From NCBI GenBank assembly GCA_030445275.1, contig JAUCSE010000032.1, forward strand, positions 1 to 62,007: DNA of 62,007 nucleotides. The letters are read 5' to 3'. The translations under genes were made by a program, and so were the position numbers. Shown here piece after piece: positions 35,239 to 43,162 of the stretch (its first letter is position 1; each line of letters begins with the position of its first letter). Under the pieces are notes generated by a model. That model was not told the DNA's origin, did no database searches, and saw only the letters and a list, made by a program, of their open reading frames with translations. The DNA comes from Mucilaginibacter sp. Lineage in GTDB: Bacteria; Bacteroidota; Bacteroidia; Sphingobacteriales; Sphingobacteriaceae.

Positions 35239-36420
35239 TCAATGCTCTTTCTGATAAACTATCTTTCCTTTGATCACCGTTGTATCTATTTCAATATTAT
35301 CGTTAAATATGACCGCATCCCCGTCCTTTCCGACAACCAATGAACCCTTTTGGTCAGCTACTCCGATAATTCTAGCTGGGGTTATGGAAATCATTCGGAT
35401 CGCTTCTATTAAAGGGACATCAGCCATGTCAACCATCGTTCGCACGAGCCTGTCTGCAGTTGCTACACTTCCGGCAAATGCCGAACGATCGGGTAATTTG
35501 GCCACACCATCTTCTACAATGACATGCAGTCCGTTTTCTTTACTGCCTAAAATACTCTTGCCGGGCGGCATGCCGGCAGCGCGCATTGCATCTGTAATCA
35601 ATGCAATACGGTCAGGACCTTTGATTTTGTAAATTAATTTTAATAATGGCGGTGGCAGATGAATGCCATCAGCGATGATCTCAACGTCCATTGCATCAAT
35701 AATAAATGCGCTTTCTATGACACCCGCAAACCGAAAGGCATTTCTTCGCGTTACACCGGACATGCCGGAATAAAGGTGTGTTGCCAGCGTGTAGCCGTTT
35801 TCAAAAGCATCAACGACCTCTTCATATACTGCATCAGTATGCGCTATTGCGGGCAATACTCCTTTTGATAATAAATACCGCCCAAACTCAATTGCGCCTT
35901 TTAACTCCGGGGCCGCGCTCCAGCGTTTAATAACGGAAGTATGGGATAATATTTCCTGGTATTCTTGCGGATCTGGATCACGGATATAACGCGGGTCTTG
36001 CGCCCCGCGCTGGCTCATTGCAAAATAGGGCCCTTCCAAATGCAAACCCAGAAACTGTGCTCCGGAGTCGTTCCTTTCATTTGCCAGCTTATACGTTGCT
36101 ATTGTTTCCAACAAATGTTCTTTTCCGCTTGATAAGGTTGTTGGTAACATGGCCGTGGTGCCGTATTGCGCGTGGACTTTTGCAATTTCTAAAAAGCCCG
36201 CCTCAGAGCAGTCCATGAAATCGTGTCCTCCACCGCCATGTACATGCAGGTCTATAAAGCCCGGGGCAATAAATTTACCCTTTGCATCTATTTCTGCTGC
36301 CCCTTCTACCGGTATGTCTCCGGCAACCACCTCCACAATTATTCCATCTTTGATTAAGATCGTTCCGTTGGGAATGATCCGGTATGGTGTAATTATCTGA
36401 CCATTGAATATTTTTATCAT
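35239..36420 (-). CDS. nagA: N-acetylglucosamine-6-phosphate deacetylase
   Basis: A 393-residue amidohydrolase-superfamily enzyme that removes acetate from GlcNAc-6-P, the first committed step before NagB. Visible features are the metal site GFIDLHVHGGGGHDFMD, the conserved LGLHLEGPYF, the histidines in AIAHTDAVYEEV and ATHLYSGMSG, and the catalytic aspartate in ALITDAMRAAGMPPG. The start at 36420 (MIKIFNGQIITPY) is chosen over 36474, since the longer version would place the coding region inside a perfect 40-bp palindrome. It is the first gene of the nagA-nagB-uxuA-lacI group. Confidence 0.95.
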   Translation of the reverse strand: MIKIFNGQIITPYRIIPNGTILIKDGIIVEVVAGDIPVEGAAEIDAKGKFIAPGFIDLHVHGGGGHDFMDCSEAGFLEIAKVHAQYGTTAMLPTTLSSGKEHLLETIATYKLANERNDSGAQFLGLHLEGPYFAMSQRGAQDPRYIRDPDPQEYQEILSHTSVIKRWSAAPELKGAIEFGRYLLSKGVLPAIAHTDAVYEEVVDAFENGYTLATHLYSGMSGVTRRNAFRFAGVIESAFIIDAMDVEIIADGIHLPPPLLKLIYKIKGPDRIALITDAMRAAGMPPGKSILGSKENGLHVIVEDGVAKLPDRSAFAGSVATADRLVRTMVDMADVPLIEAIRMISITPARIIGVADQKGSLVVGKDGDAVIFNDNIEIDTTVIKGKIVYQKEH

Positions 36421-36448
36421 TATCGAAGGTATCAATTGAATAATGTTG

Positions 36449-36488
36449 AAATTTACATCTTCGTGTACGTACACGAAGATGTAAATTT
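36449..36488. promoter_or_regulatory. Perfect 40-bp palindrome upstream of nagA, probable LacI-family operator
   Basis: The left half AAATTTACATCTTCGTGTAC (36449-36468) and right half GTACACGAAGATGTAAATTT (36469-36488) are exact reverse complements with no spacer. The CG-centred core TGTACGTACA resembles the nagP sites. The centre is 48 bp before the chosen nagA start, nearly the same offset as at nagP. A further small dyad TTTCGT-A-ACGAAA lies at 36524-36536. Confidence 0.85.
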
Positions 36489-36966
36489 TTTCTCACTTAT
36501 ACAATTGATCGGTCTGATTTTCGTTTCGTAACGAAATATTTACATAATGTGGCGCTGAATTTGCAGATAACCTCATGCTGTTTTATACCTCTTCCCGCTC
36601 GGATTTGATTCAGTCTTTAAAGCTATGGTCTGGGCCCGGCGCCGCGGTATAAAGCAATTGCGTCTTTGTTTGATTAATTATAAAGATATATTTCATAAAA
36701 CAATCAATCGTTTCAATTGGTAAGGTGTTTGTAAACTAAAACAATACAATGAAAGAAAATCAAAAAAATCGGAGCGCCGGTTGAAATATTTGCAATCGCA
36801 TTTTTCTTGTCAAAAAGTATTTGTTCAGGAAAAGGGTATACAAAAAATACCGGGAATAGAGCATAACTCCAGCGGGATAGATCGGCTATTGAATAAACAG
36901 CATCCTCTTCCCGCAGATGCTGTTATCACTCTAATTAACTGATCTATAAAGAACACAGTGAAGAAC
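36489..36966. other. Intergenic region with a doubtful decayed small gene
   Basis: Between the nagA operator and the next minus-strand small frame. On the plus strand an ATG at 36749 (MKENQK) would need one extra base in an A-run to continue into a ~60-residue frame (KVFVQEKGIQKIPGIEHNSS, HPLPADAVITLIN) ending at 36942. I recognise no family, and this may be chance. No terminator was found. Confidence 0.3.
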
Positions 36967-37095
36967 TTATAATATACCGTCCAGGTCATCTTTTCTCCTA
37001 TAACGGTTAATTAACATTTTTATAATCACATACAGGGACATCGCTGCAACAATACCCAATACCAATATCGCTGCAATTAAACCCGGATCCATCAT
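36967..37095 (-). CDS. Predicted 42-residue single-pass membrane protein
   Basis: ATG at 37095 opens a short frame, MMDPGLIAAILVLGIVAAMS, with one clear transmembrane helix, then a basic flank (NRYRRKDD) and a short acidic tail. The hydrophobic helix with positive residues on one side and the absence of rare codons look like a real small membrane protein, but no family is recognised. It starts within the last bases of the dsbD remnant, so it may have been the next gene of the same operon or a product of its decay. Confidence 0.45.
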   Translation of the reverse strand: MMDPGLIAAILVLGIVAAMSLYVIIKMLINRYRRKDDLDGIL

Positions 37096-37102
37096 TTTTC
37101 CG

Positions 37103-37742
37103 ATAAGCTTTTAAATCATTTTCCAAAGCTTTGATAACCGGAACTATCATAATCAGCGCCACGTAGCGGCAGGAATAAGTTCCCATCTCTATCCGATAGC
37201 ACGTAAAATGGCTCCGAATCGGGCTGAAAGTTTGTGGCTTCCAGATTGCTTCATTTACTGAGGCAAGCCCAATTGCTGGTTTTTTTTTTCAAAAACCTGT
37301 TATTTTACCTCGATGCTGAACTCGATCTCTTCAGGCGGCAAGCATTGGTGGTCATTACAAGCCATAAACGCCAAAGTTCCTTGTATTGTAGCCTTTCCGG
37401 TCTTTAATTTAACCTTTGTTGAAAGATCGCCTCGTGTTCAAAATAGCTGACGGCCATACTAAATACCTTTTCATATTTGATAATAGGCCTTGGCCCGATC
37501 GTTTACCGATCAGGTTATAGGCCTTTGTGCAGGGAATGTAAAGGTCGTTTTTACTGGTCCACCTTCTTTTACAGTTTGCGAGTATAAATGCCAACCGTCA
37601 TCAATGCTGGCTTTCATAAATACAACAACTTCATCTTTGCCGTTCTTTTAGTTGCGTAGCTCCAATGAACAGGTGCTAATATTTGTGCTCTTAACGTGGT
37701 CCCGACAAATAACAAGGCCGCTACAATGATTATCTTTTTCAT
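37103..37742 (-). pseudogene. dsbD-like remnant: N-terminal and C-terminal ends joined, membrane core missing
   Basis: Starting at 37742 the minus strand reads a signal peptide (MKKIIIVAALLFVGTTLRAQ) and, through several frame changes, the DsbD N-terminal domain (VVVFMKASIDDGWHLYSQTV, GPVKTTFTFPAQ, IIKYEKVFSM, TIQGTLAFMACNDHQCLPPE), ending at 37300. Directly after it, about 37103-37265 reads the end of a thioredoxin-like domain (NLEATNFQPDSEPFYVLSDR, DGNLFLPLRGADYDSSGYQS, ENDLKAYRK), like the C-terminus of DsbD. The central eight-helix electron-transfer domain that should lie between is gone. I infer an internal deletion plus at least three frameshifts in a former dsbD-type gene that would have supplied reducing power to the thioredoxin-like proteins of this locus. 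Confidence 0.65.
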
Positions 37743-37759
37743 GGGTTGCTTTGAATTAA

Positions 37760-38390
37760 TTATGAACCAAAAATTTCTTTTAACTTTTTATTAAGGCCTC
37801 TCCGCGAAGACTTTTTCCTACGGTCTTCCCGGTCGGATCGATTAGGAAATTTTGTGGAATATAACGGATACATATTGTTGAGCAACATCGTTGTTCCAAA
37901 ACTTTAAATCAGAGACTTGTGTCCAGTCTAATCCGTCTGCTTTAATCACGGCTAGCCAGGCCTCTTTTTTACCTAGCTGATCCAAAGAAACACCCAGCAC
38001 AGTAAAAGTTTTATGTTTATACTGCTAGATAGGCCTTTACTACATTGGGGGTTTCCACGCGGCAAGGACCACACCAGGATGCCCAAAATCTACCAATACA
38101 TATTTCCCGCGAAAATCGCTCAGGGTAACCGGTTGATCGTTCATATCATTCTGCGTAAAAACAGGTGCAATAGCCCCAATAGCTATTGCGCATGCTCGTT
38201 CTATTGATTTAGCAAATTCGAGACCTGAGGTACTATTCCGTATTTTTAATTTACCACTCAGTCGGTAATTTAAATAGGCCATTGCATGAGCATTTTCCCG
38301 GTCGATATGGCTTGTTGGAGTATATGGACTGTTTGGGGCCATAGACTTTGAAAGAGTTAATACTAACGCCAGTAGAAAAAATATTTTCAT
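37760..38390 (-). pseudogene. TlpA-like thioredoxin gene with several frameshifts
   Basis: The frame from 38390 gives a signal peptide (MKIFFLLALVLTLSKSMA) and FRGKYVLVDF. Loss of one T then shifts it; the correct frame reads WASWCGPCRVETPNVVKAY, with the CGPC active site. Another shift precedes KHKTFTVLGVSLDQLGKKEA and DGLDWTQVSDLKFWNNDVAQ, and a third precedes IRYIPQNFLIDPTGKTVGKS and LRGEAL. The stop lies near 37760. The DUF4369 domain is not evident. It follows the S41 protease gene in the same direction and was probably part of the second sigma/susCD locus. Confidence 0.75.
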
Positions 38391-38639
38391 GTTAATTTCT
38401 TTTTTATTGTTATCATAACCTGCTCATTTGGTTTTGCTTGAAATACCAGCTGTCAAAAACGATTACCTGGATAATTTTTGATAGAGCCAATTATTCATAT
38501 CTATAATCGCGATTAGCGGATTAAAAGTTTAGTTGGTACTGAACAAACTCATTGTTTTGAAACAGATCAAACCAACCATTTTGTTTACTTAAAGTTTACA
38601 GGTTTGCCCCTACATCAGGGTAAAATAAGATCTATCCCA
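38391..38639. other. Spacer between S41 protease gene and tlpA pseudogene
   Basis: A/T-rich, with no gene or clear terminator. The S41 gene may therefore once have been cotranscribed with the decayed genes downstream. Confidence 0.4.
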
Positions 38640-40661
38640 TTACGATGTAAGATCCAAAATAATCTTGATGGCCTGGTCAATATAAATATCACTGGACAAA
38701 GATTGTATCCATTTCTCATTTTGAGCAGCTGACATTGCATTTCCTGTAGCATTAAAACTCATTTTTTTATCCGGTGGTAATTGTTGCAGAGCTTCGTCGC
38801 TTTTCATCATCGCCGCAAAGGTTGTCATATCCTTTTTAACCTCAGCGATTTTTCGTGTTCGTTCGCGACTGTCCAAATAGTCTTCCATCCAGATGTTTTG
38901 TTGTGCGATGGTTTTAAAACGGACTTCGGCCGCTAACCTCCGCCTCGCCTTTGTTATAGCCTGATCAAGCGCTGGAATGTCTTTTAAAACAAACTGGGAA
39001 GGATTGATCATATCCCAGTCCAAAGCATATGGCATTTTCCCTTCCCTAACAGCAAGGCTTTCGAAGGCAACAGGCAGGATCACGTCCGGTATCACTCCCT
39101 TCATTTGTGTAGAACTACCGTTAATGCGGTAAAACTTCTGGCAGGTAATTTTAAACGCACCATATTCACTTAAGCCTAATGGCAAGGTTTGCTGTACTGT
39201 TCCCTTACCAAAAGTTGCATCGCCGACGACAATTCCTCTTTTATAATCTTGTATTGCGGCAGAAAATATTTCTGATGCCGATGCGCTGTGCTCATTCACA
39301 AGCACAGTTAACGGGCCATCGTAAATAGCCTTTTGCTCAGAATTATTTAAAACTTGTACATGCTCCGCATCAGTTCTAACCTGCACCACTGGACCTTGTC
39401 CCACAAAAATCCCAACCATTTTGATGGCTTCCCTCAATGAACCACCACCATTGTTGCGCAGGTCGACGACAATTCCGCTCACATGCTGCTCCTTCAATCG
39501 GGTAACCTCGACAGCCATATCATTAGCGCAATGCGCACCTTTTTCATTCTGAAAATCATCATAAAATGAAGGCAGAAAAATATAGCCTATTTTTTTTCCA
39601 CCCTTAACAACAATTGCGCTTCTGGCAGATCCATCCTCCTGCTTCATTTCCTGGCGGATTAGTGACACGGTAATTTCTCTTCCATCAATTTTTCGACACA
39701 CGACCCTGACTGTACTGCCTTCTTCGCCCCTGATCAAATTCACGACATCAGAAAGTTCCATGCCGGCAATATCAGTCATTTCAGCCTTGCCTCCTTCGCC
39801 TATTTTTATAATCTTGTCATTGGTAGCCAGCAACCCGCTTTTAGCTGAAGGACTACCAGGCTCAATAGAAGTAATGGAAACATCCCCATCGGTTTCCTTT
39901 AGCACCGCCCCGATACCGCAGAAACGGTTTGCCATTGTTTGATTAAACATATCCCTCATTAATGGTGGGAAGTAATCTGAATGCGGATCCGAATATCTTG
40001 CAATTGCATTAAGATAATTGCTAAAAATCCGGTTCTGATCATATTTGGCAATACGTACCAGAAATCTATTTTGCTGCTTAAGGATGCTTTCCCGGGCAGA
40101 TTGCTCAAGCATAGCGTCCGTTTTGTCCTTAGATTTGTTATCTTGTTTAAGCGCAACCAATCTTTCCAGCGTCATATATTTGAGCAACCGGGTCCAGCGC
40201 TCTGTAAGCTCATTATCGTCTTTGGCAAAAGTGGATAAATCCGGCTGGGTGCCAACGCTGTCCTTATCCTTAAAAACAAAAGGTTTTGCCAGTATCTTAC
40301 GAAAAATTACCGCCGCTTCGCCATATCTTCGCATATAAATACGGGTTACTTCAGGTAAAAATTTAATAGAATCGCCCAGTATTTCATTATCCAGATAATT
40401 GTTATAATCCTTAAGCCGGTCAATGTCCTGTTGCAAAAAGATAATCTTCCTGGCATCCAGTTCCTTCAAGTAGGCATTCCATATTCCCAAAGAAAACTCA
40501 TCATTAATTACAGGTTTTAGATAATGTTTTTGACTCAATATCTTTCCAAAAAGCACAAGTATCTTTTTTTGCGCCGGAAGCGGGTCTTCATTTTTTTGAT
40601 TAACAAAAGAAAAACATACCGGTGCAAACACCAGCATTGCCAACACTAACTTTTTTCTCAT
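38640..40661 (-). CDS. S41-family C-terminal processing peptidase (Prc/Tsp-like)
   Basis: A 673-residue exported serine protease: signal peptide (LVLAMLVFAPVCFSFV), a long N-terminal helical domain, a PDZ domain (VSITSIEPGSPSAKSGLLAT, DVVNLIRGEEGSTVRVVCRK), then the S41 catalytic domain with the nucleophile in NEHSASASEIFSAAIQDYKR and the general-base lysine in DATFGKGTVQQTLPLG, and a C-terminal helical domain. The architecture matches Prc/Tsp rather than short CtpA. It probably trims or degrades peptides in the periplasm. Its start overlaps the preceding thioredoxin gene by four bases (40658-40661), indicating coupling, and it sits where the first locus has an M16 peptidase. Confidence 0.94.
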   Translation of the reverse strand: MRKKLVLAMLVFAPVCFSFVNQKNEDPLPAQKKILVLFGKILSQKHYLKPVINDEFSLGIWNAYLKELDARKIIFLQQDIDRLKDYNNYLDNEILGDSIKFLPEVTRIYMRRYGEAAVIFRKILAKPFVFKDKDSVGTQPDLSTFAKDDNELTERWTRLLKYMTLERLVALKQDNKSKDKTDAMLEQSARESILKQQNRFLVRIAKYDQNRIFSNYLNAIARYSDPHSDYFPPLMRDMFNQTMANRFCGIGAVLKETDGDVSITSIEPGSPSAKSGLLATNDKIIKIGEGGKAEMTDIAGMELSDVVNLIRGEEGSTVRVVCRKIDGREITVSLIRQEMKQEDGSARSAIVVKGGKKIGYIFLPSFYDDFQNEKGAHCANDMAVEVTRLKEQHVSGIVVDLRNNGGGSLREAIKMVGIFVGQGPVVQVRTDAEHVQVLNNSEQKAIYDGPLTVLVNEHSASASEIFSAAIQDYKRGIVVGDATFGKGTVQQTLPLGLSEYGAFKITCQKFYRINGSSTQMKGVIPDVILPVAFESLAVREGKMPYALDWDMINPSQFVLKDIPALDQAITKARRRLAAEVRFKTIAQQNIWMEDYLDSRERTRKIAEVKKDMTTFAAMMKSDEALQQLPPDKKMSFNATGNAMSAAQNEKWIQSLSSDIYIDQAIKIILDLTS

Positions 40662-41722
40662 AATATATTTTTTTTCAGAATCCCCCTGAGTACGGGCTCA
40701 TCCGTAAAGCCAACAATTTTTTGTATTAACTTCCCTTCTTTGTCCACCAGAAACAGATTAGGGTACCCATTGACACCATATTGTTCCGGAAGTGTTTTAT
40801 CATAATCCCATAACTGGAGCCAGGGGGCAGCATCGTCAGCTACGGCTTTACGCCACTGCGGCTCATCTGCCTTGGGATCGACCGAAATACTGATGATCTC
40901 AAACCCTTTGGGATTAAACTCGGTGTACATCTTTTTCAGCGATGGAACCATTCTTCTGCAAAAATTACAGTTGTAAAACCAAAAATCGATCAGCACATAC
41001 TTACCTTTAAACGAAACTAAATTTACTACCTGCCCGGTAAGGTCCTTCAGCTCAAATCCTGGAACAGGAAAGCCTGCTTCTGCTTTCACCATATCCTTAT
41101 AAAAGTCAGCAATGTATCCATACCCGGGATCAGCAGAAAATGTCTTAAACATTTCCAGATAATTGCTAATGTTACCGGGTGTTTCATTTCGATATACTGA
41201 CATCAAAACTGCAAACCTAGCGAAGTCTTTATCCTTCCGTATTAATGGCCCGGCAACAAGCACCTTTTTTTTGTTCAAACTGTCGATGCTCAACTGGATC
41301 TTTCGCTGATCCTTAGCCGGGGCCTGATAGAGTTTTTCCTGCAATACGGTAATCTGCTGTTTGTAAGGGGCCAGTTGGTCTTTAACTAGCTGATAATCTC
41401 GGTTGTTCTTAGTGCCACCGATCCTAAACTCCCTTTTTACCAGACTGACGCGAATCACTCCATTTTCAAGAATAAGCTCAGCGGGGATGCCATTTCCTCC
41501 CCCAACTTCAATCAAAGCAAGGGTGGGGCGATTGACCTTACCGCGAAATTCGAACCGCCCATTTTTAATCTTAATCGTGTCACGGCTGATCCGATTATTT
41601 AGCACTAAAAATCCGTGTTTAACATCGCTTTTACCGGTTATTACATATCTCTGTGAAGAAGCGCGGTTGCTGTAACACAAAGCAGGCAGAAGCGTGCCGA
41701 TCATTAATAATATCTTTTTCAT
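40658..41722 (-). CDS. TlpA-like thiol-disulfide protein with CNFC active site
   Basis: A 354-residue secreted protein: signal peptide (ILLMIGTLLPALCYSNRASS), DUF4369-like N-terminal domain (YVITGKSDVKHGFLVLNNRI, GRFEFRGKVNRPTLALIEVG), helical middle, then a thioredoxin fold with the unusual active-site sequence FWFYNCNFCRRMVPSLKKMY and the cis-proline region QYGVNGYPNLFLVDKEG. CNFC in place of the common CxPC should change the redox potential. It lies between another TlpA-like gene and the S41 protease gene in the second sigma/susCD locus. The start at 41722 is preferred over 41749 for signal-peptide placement. Confidence 0.92.
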   Translation of the reverse strand: MKKILLMIGTLLPALCYSNRASSQRYVITGKSDVKHGFLVLNNRISRDTIKIKNGRFEFRGKVNRPTLALIEVGGGNGIPAELILENGVIRVSLVKREFRIGGTKNNRDYQLVKDQLAPYKQQITVLQEKLYQAPAKDQRKIQLSIDSLNKKKVLVAGPLIRKDKDFARFAVLMSVYRNETPGNISNYLEMFKTFSADPGYGYIADFYKDMVKAEAGFPVPGFELKDLTGQVVNLVSFKGKYVLIDFWFYNCNFCRRMVPSLKKMYTEFNPKGFEIISISVDPKADEPQWRKAVADDAAPWLQLWDYDKTLPEQYGVNGYPNLFLVDKEGKLIQKIVGFTDEPVLRGILKKNIL

Positions 41723-41833
41723 GAATATATCCTTTCGTGAGAAAGCCACCCACCCACTGGCCTATCAGAAAATGATTTTTCGTCAATTCTGTATTAAGGG
41801 ATAAAGATGGCGGCTAACGTAACTTGTCATATT

Positions 41834-43078
41834 TTAGTTTGATAGGATCTCTGAGAGTTTATCCAGCAATACTTTATCCCTTAGATTGGTAGCGATGATT
41901 TTCCCGGAAGGGTCTATTAAAAAGTTCATTGGAATACTGCTCACTTTGTAAGCTTTACGCGCTTCATTATCCGCATTTTGAATATCAGCCACTTGTGGCC
42001 AGATCAAGCCATCTTTTTTAATAGCCGCCAGCCAGGCATCTTTATGTCCCTTTTCTTCAAGTGCCACTCCCAGGATAGTAAAATTCTTATCCTTAAATTG
42101 TTGATAGGCCTTGATCAGGTTTGGATTTTCTCTGCGGCATGGCACACACCATGAGGCCCAAAAATCAACCAAAACATATTTACCTTTAAAATCACTCAGT
42201 TTCACCGCCTCCCCATTGACATCAAACTGAGTAAAGTCTGGAGCCTTTACACCGATGGCAAGTGGTTTGGGTGGTGCCAACAATGCAGCACGTTGAGCTA
42301 CTTTTTCGGGATGAAGCCTATCGTCCAACGTTTTATTTATCAAAGAATCCGTTGAGGCAGCATCCGGACTTTTGTGCAGCCGATCTGAAAGGCCGGCAAA
42401 CAATGTCCTGGCTTCATTTACATCCTTACCGTAACGGGCGATATCTTCCACAGCAAGAAAACTAAAGTATGAATCCGGGTTTTCTTTTACATATTTACGT
42501 TGATAATTAAGCTTTTGCTGTATAAAGCCATCCATCTTTTTAAGCGTTGCGACGGCCTTTTTATATTGGTTGACCTTTTCGACACTGGAAGTATCTATTG
42601 AATTTCTGTTGATGCCAAATATGATCGGAGATAGCCCATTGATATAAAAGCCGATCTTTGCAGAATCCGCCTCTGGAATATACATATACCTAACATAATT
42701 CTCCTTCTCATTTTCAATCTTATTGTTTGACAACTCAGCCATACGGATGGATTGTTTGATGTGGATATCTGTCCCGTATTTATCAACCAGAAAACCCTTG
42801 GAATCTCTAACATCTTCCCTCTTCAAGCTTTTGCCATCGTGCCCGGCATACATCATCACACTTACCACCAATCCGTCCATTGGAACAACCAATTGAAACT
42901 TTCCATCCTTTATTTCCACTGAATCCAGCGTTTTGCGCTGTGTAGCCTTGCTATAATAAATTGTAAATACCTTTGTTAGATCTTTGGAGTCTACGGTGCC
43001 TTTAATTAGTGTATTTTTTTCTTGTGCAATACTTACTATTGGCAACAAGCAGGCTATATATAATATTATTTTTTTCAT
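41834..43078 (-). CDS. TlpA-like thiol-disulfide protein with DUF4369 domain
   Basis: A 414-residue secreted protein: signal peptide (IILYIACLLPIVSIAQ), DUF4369 domain (LIKGTVDSKDLTKVFTIYYS, KDGKFQLVVPMDG), long helical linker, then a TlpA domain with WASWCVPCRRENPNLIKAYQ and YKVSSIPMNFLIDPSGKIIA. It is the counterpart of the gene at 9608-10804: same domain order, same CVPC site, same place directly after susD. It starts 84 bp after susD, behind a stem-loop (43109-43154). Confidence 0.94.
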   Translation of the reverse strand: MKKIILYIACLLPIVSIAQEKNTLIKGTVDSKDLTKVFTIYYSKATQRKTLDSVEIKDGKFQLVVPMDGLVVSVMMYAGHDGKSLKREDVRDSKGFLVDKYGTDIHIKQSIRMAELSNNKIENEKENYVRYMYIPEADSAKIGFYINGLSPIIFGINRNSIDTSSVEKVNQYKKAVATLKKMDGFIQQKLNYQRKYVKENPDSYFSFLAVEDIARYGKDVNEARTLFAGLSDRLHKSPDAASTDSLINKTLDDRLHPEKVAQRAALLAPPKPLAIGVKAPDFTQFDVNGEAVKLSDFKGKYVLVDFWASWCVPCRRENPNLIKAYQQFKDKNFTILGVALEEKGHKDAWLAAIKKDGLIWPQVADIQNADNEARKAYKVSSIPMNFLIDPSGKIIATNLRDKVLLDKLSEILSN

Positions 43079-43108
43079 GGATATTTTTTTGTTAAAAGTT
43101 ATAGGCCT

Positions 43109-43154
43109 GCATAGCTACAGCTTATCATCACAATTTGTAAGCCGTAGCTTATGC
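43109..43154 (-). other. Stem-loop between susD and tlpA in the second locus
   Basis: GCATAGCTACAGCTTA pairs with TAAGCCGTAGCTTATGC (15 of 17 positions, one bulge), loop ~13 nt. It begins 8 bp after the susD stop. No T-run follows, so a stability or processing role is as likely as termination. It corresponds to 9544-9574 in the first locus. Confidence 0.5.
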
Positions 43155-43162
43155 AAGTTAAA

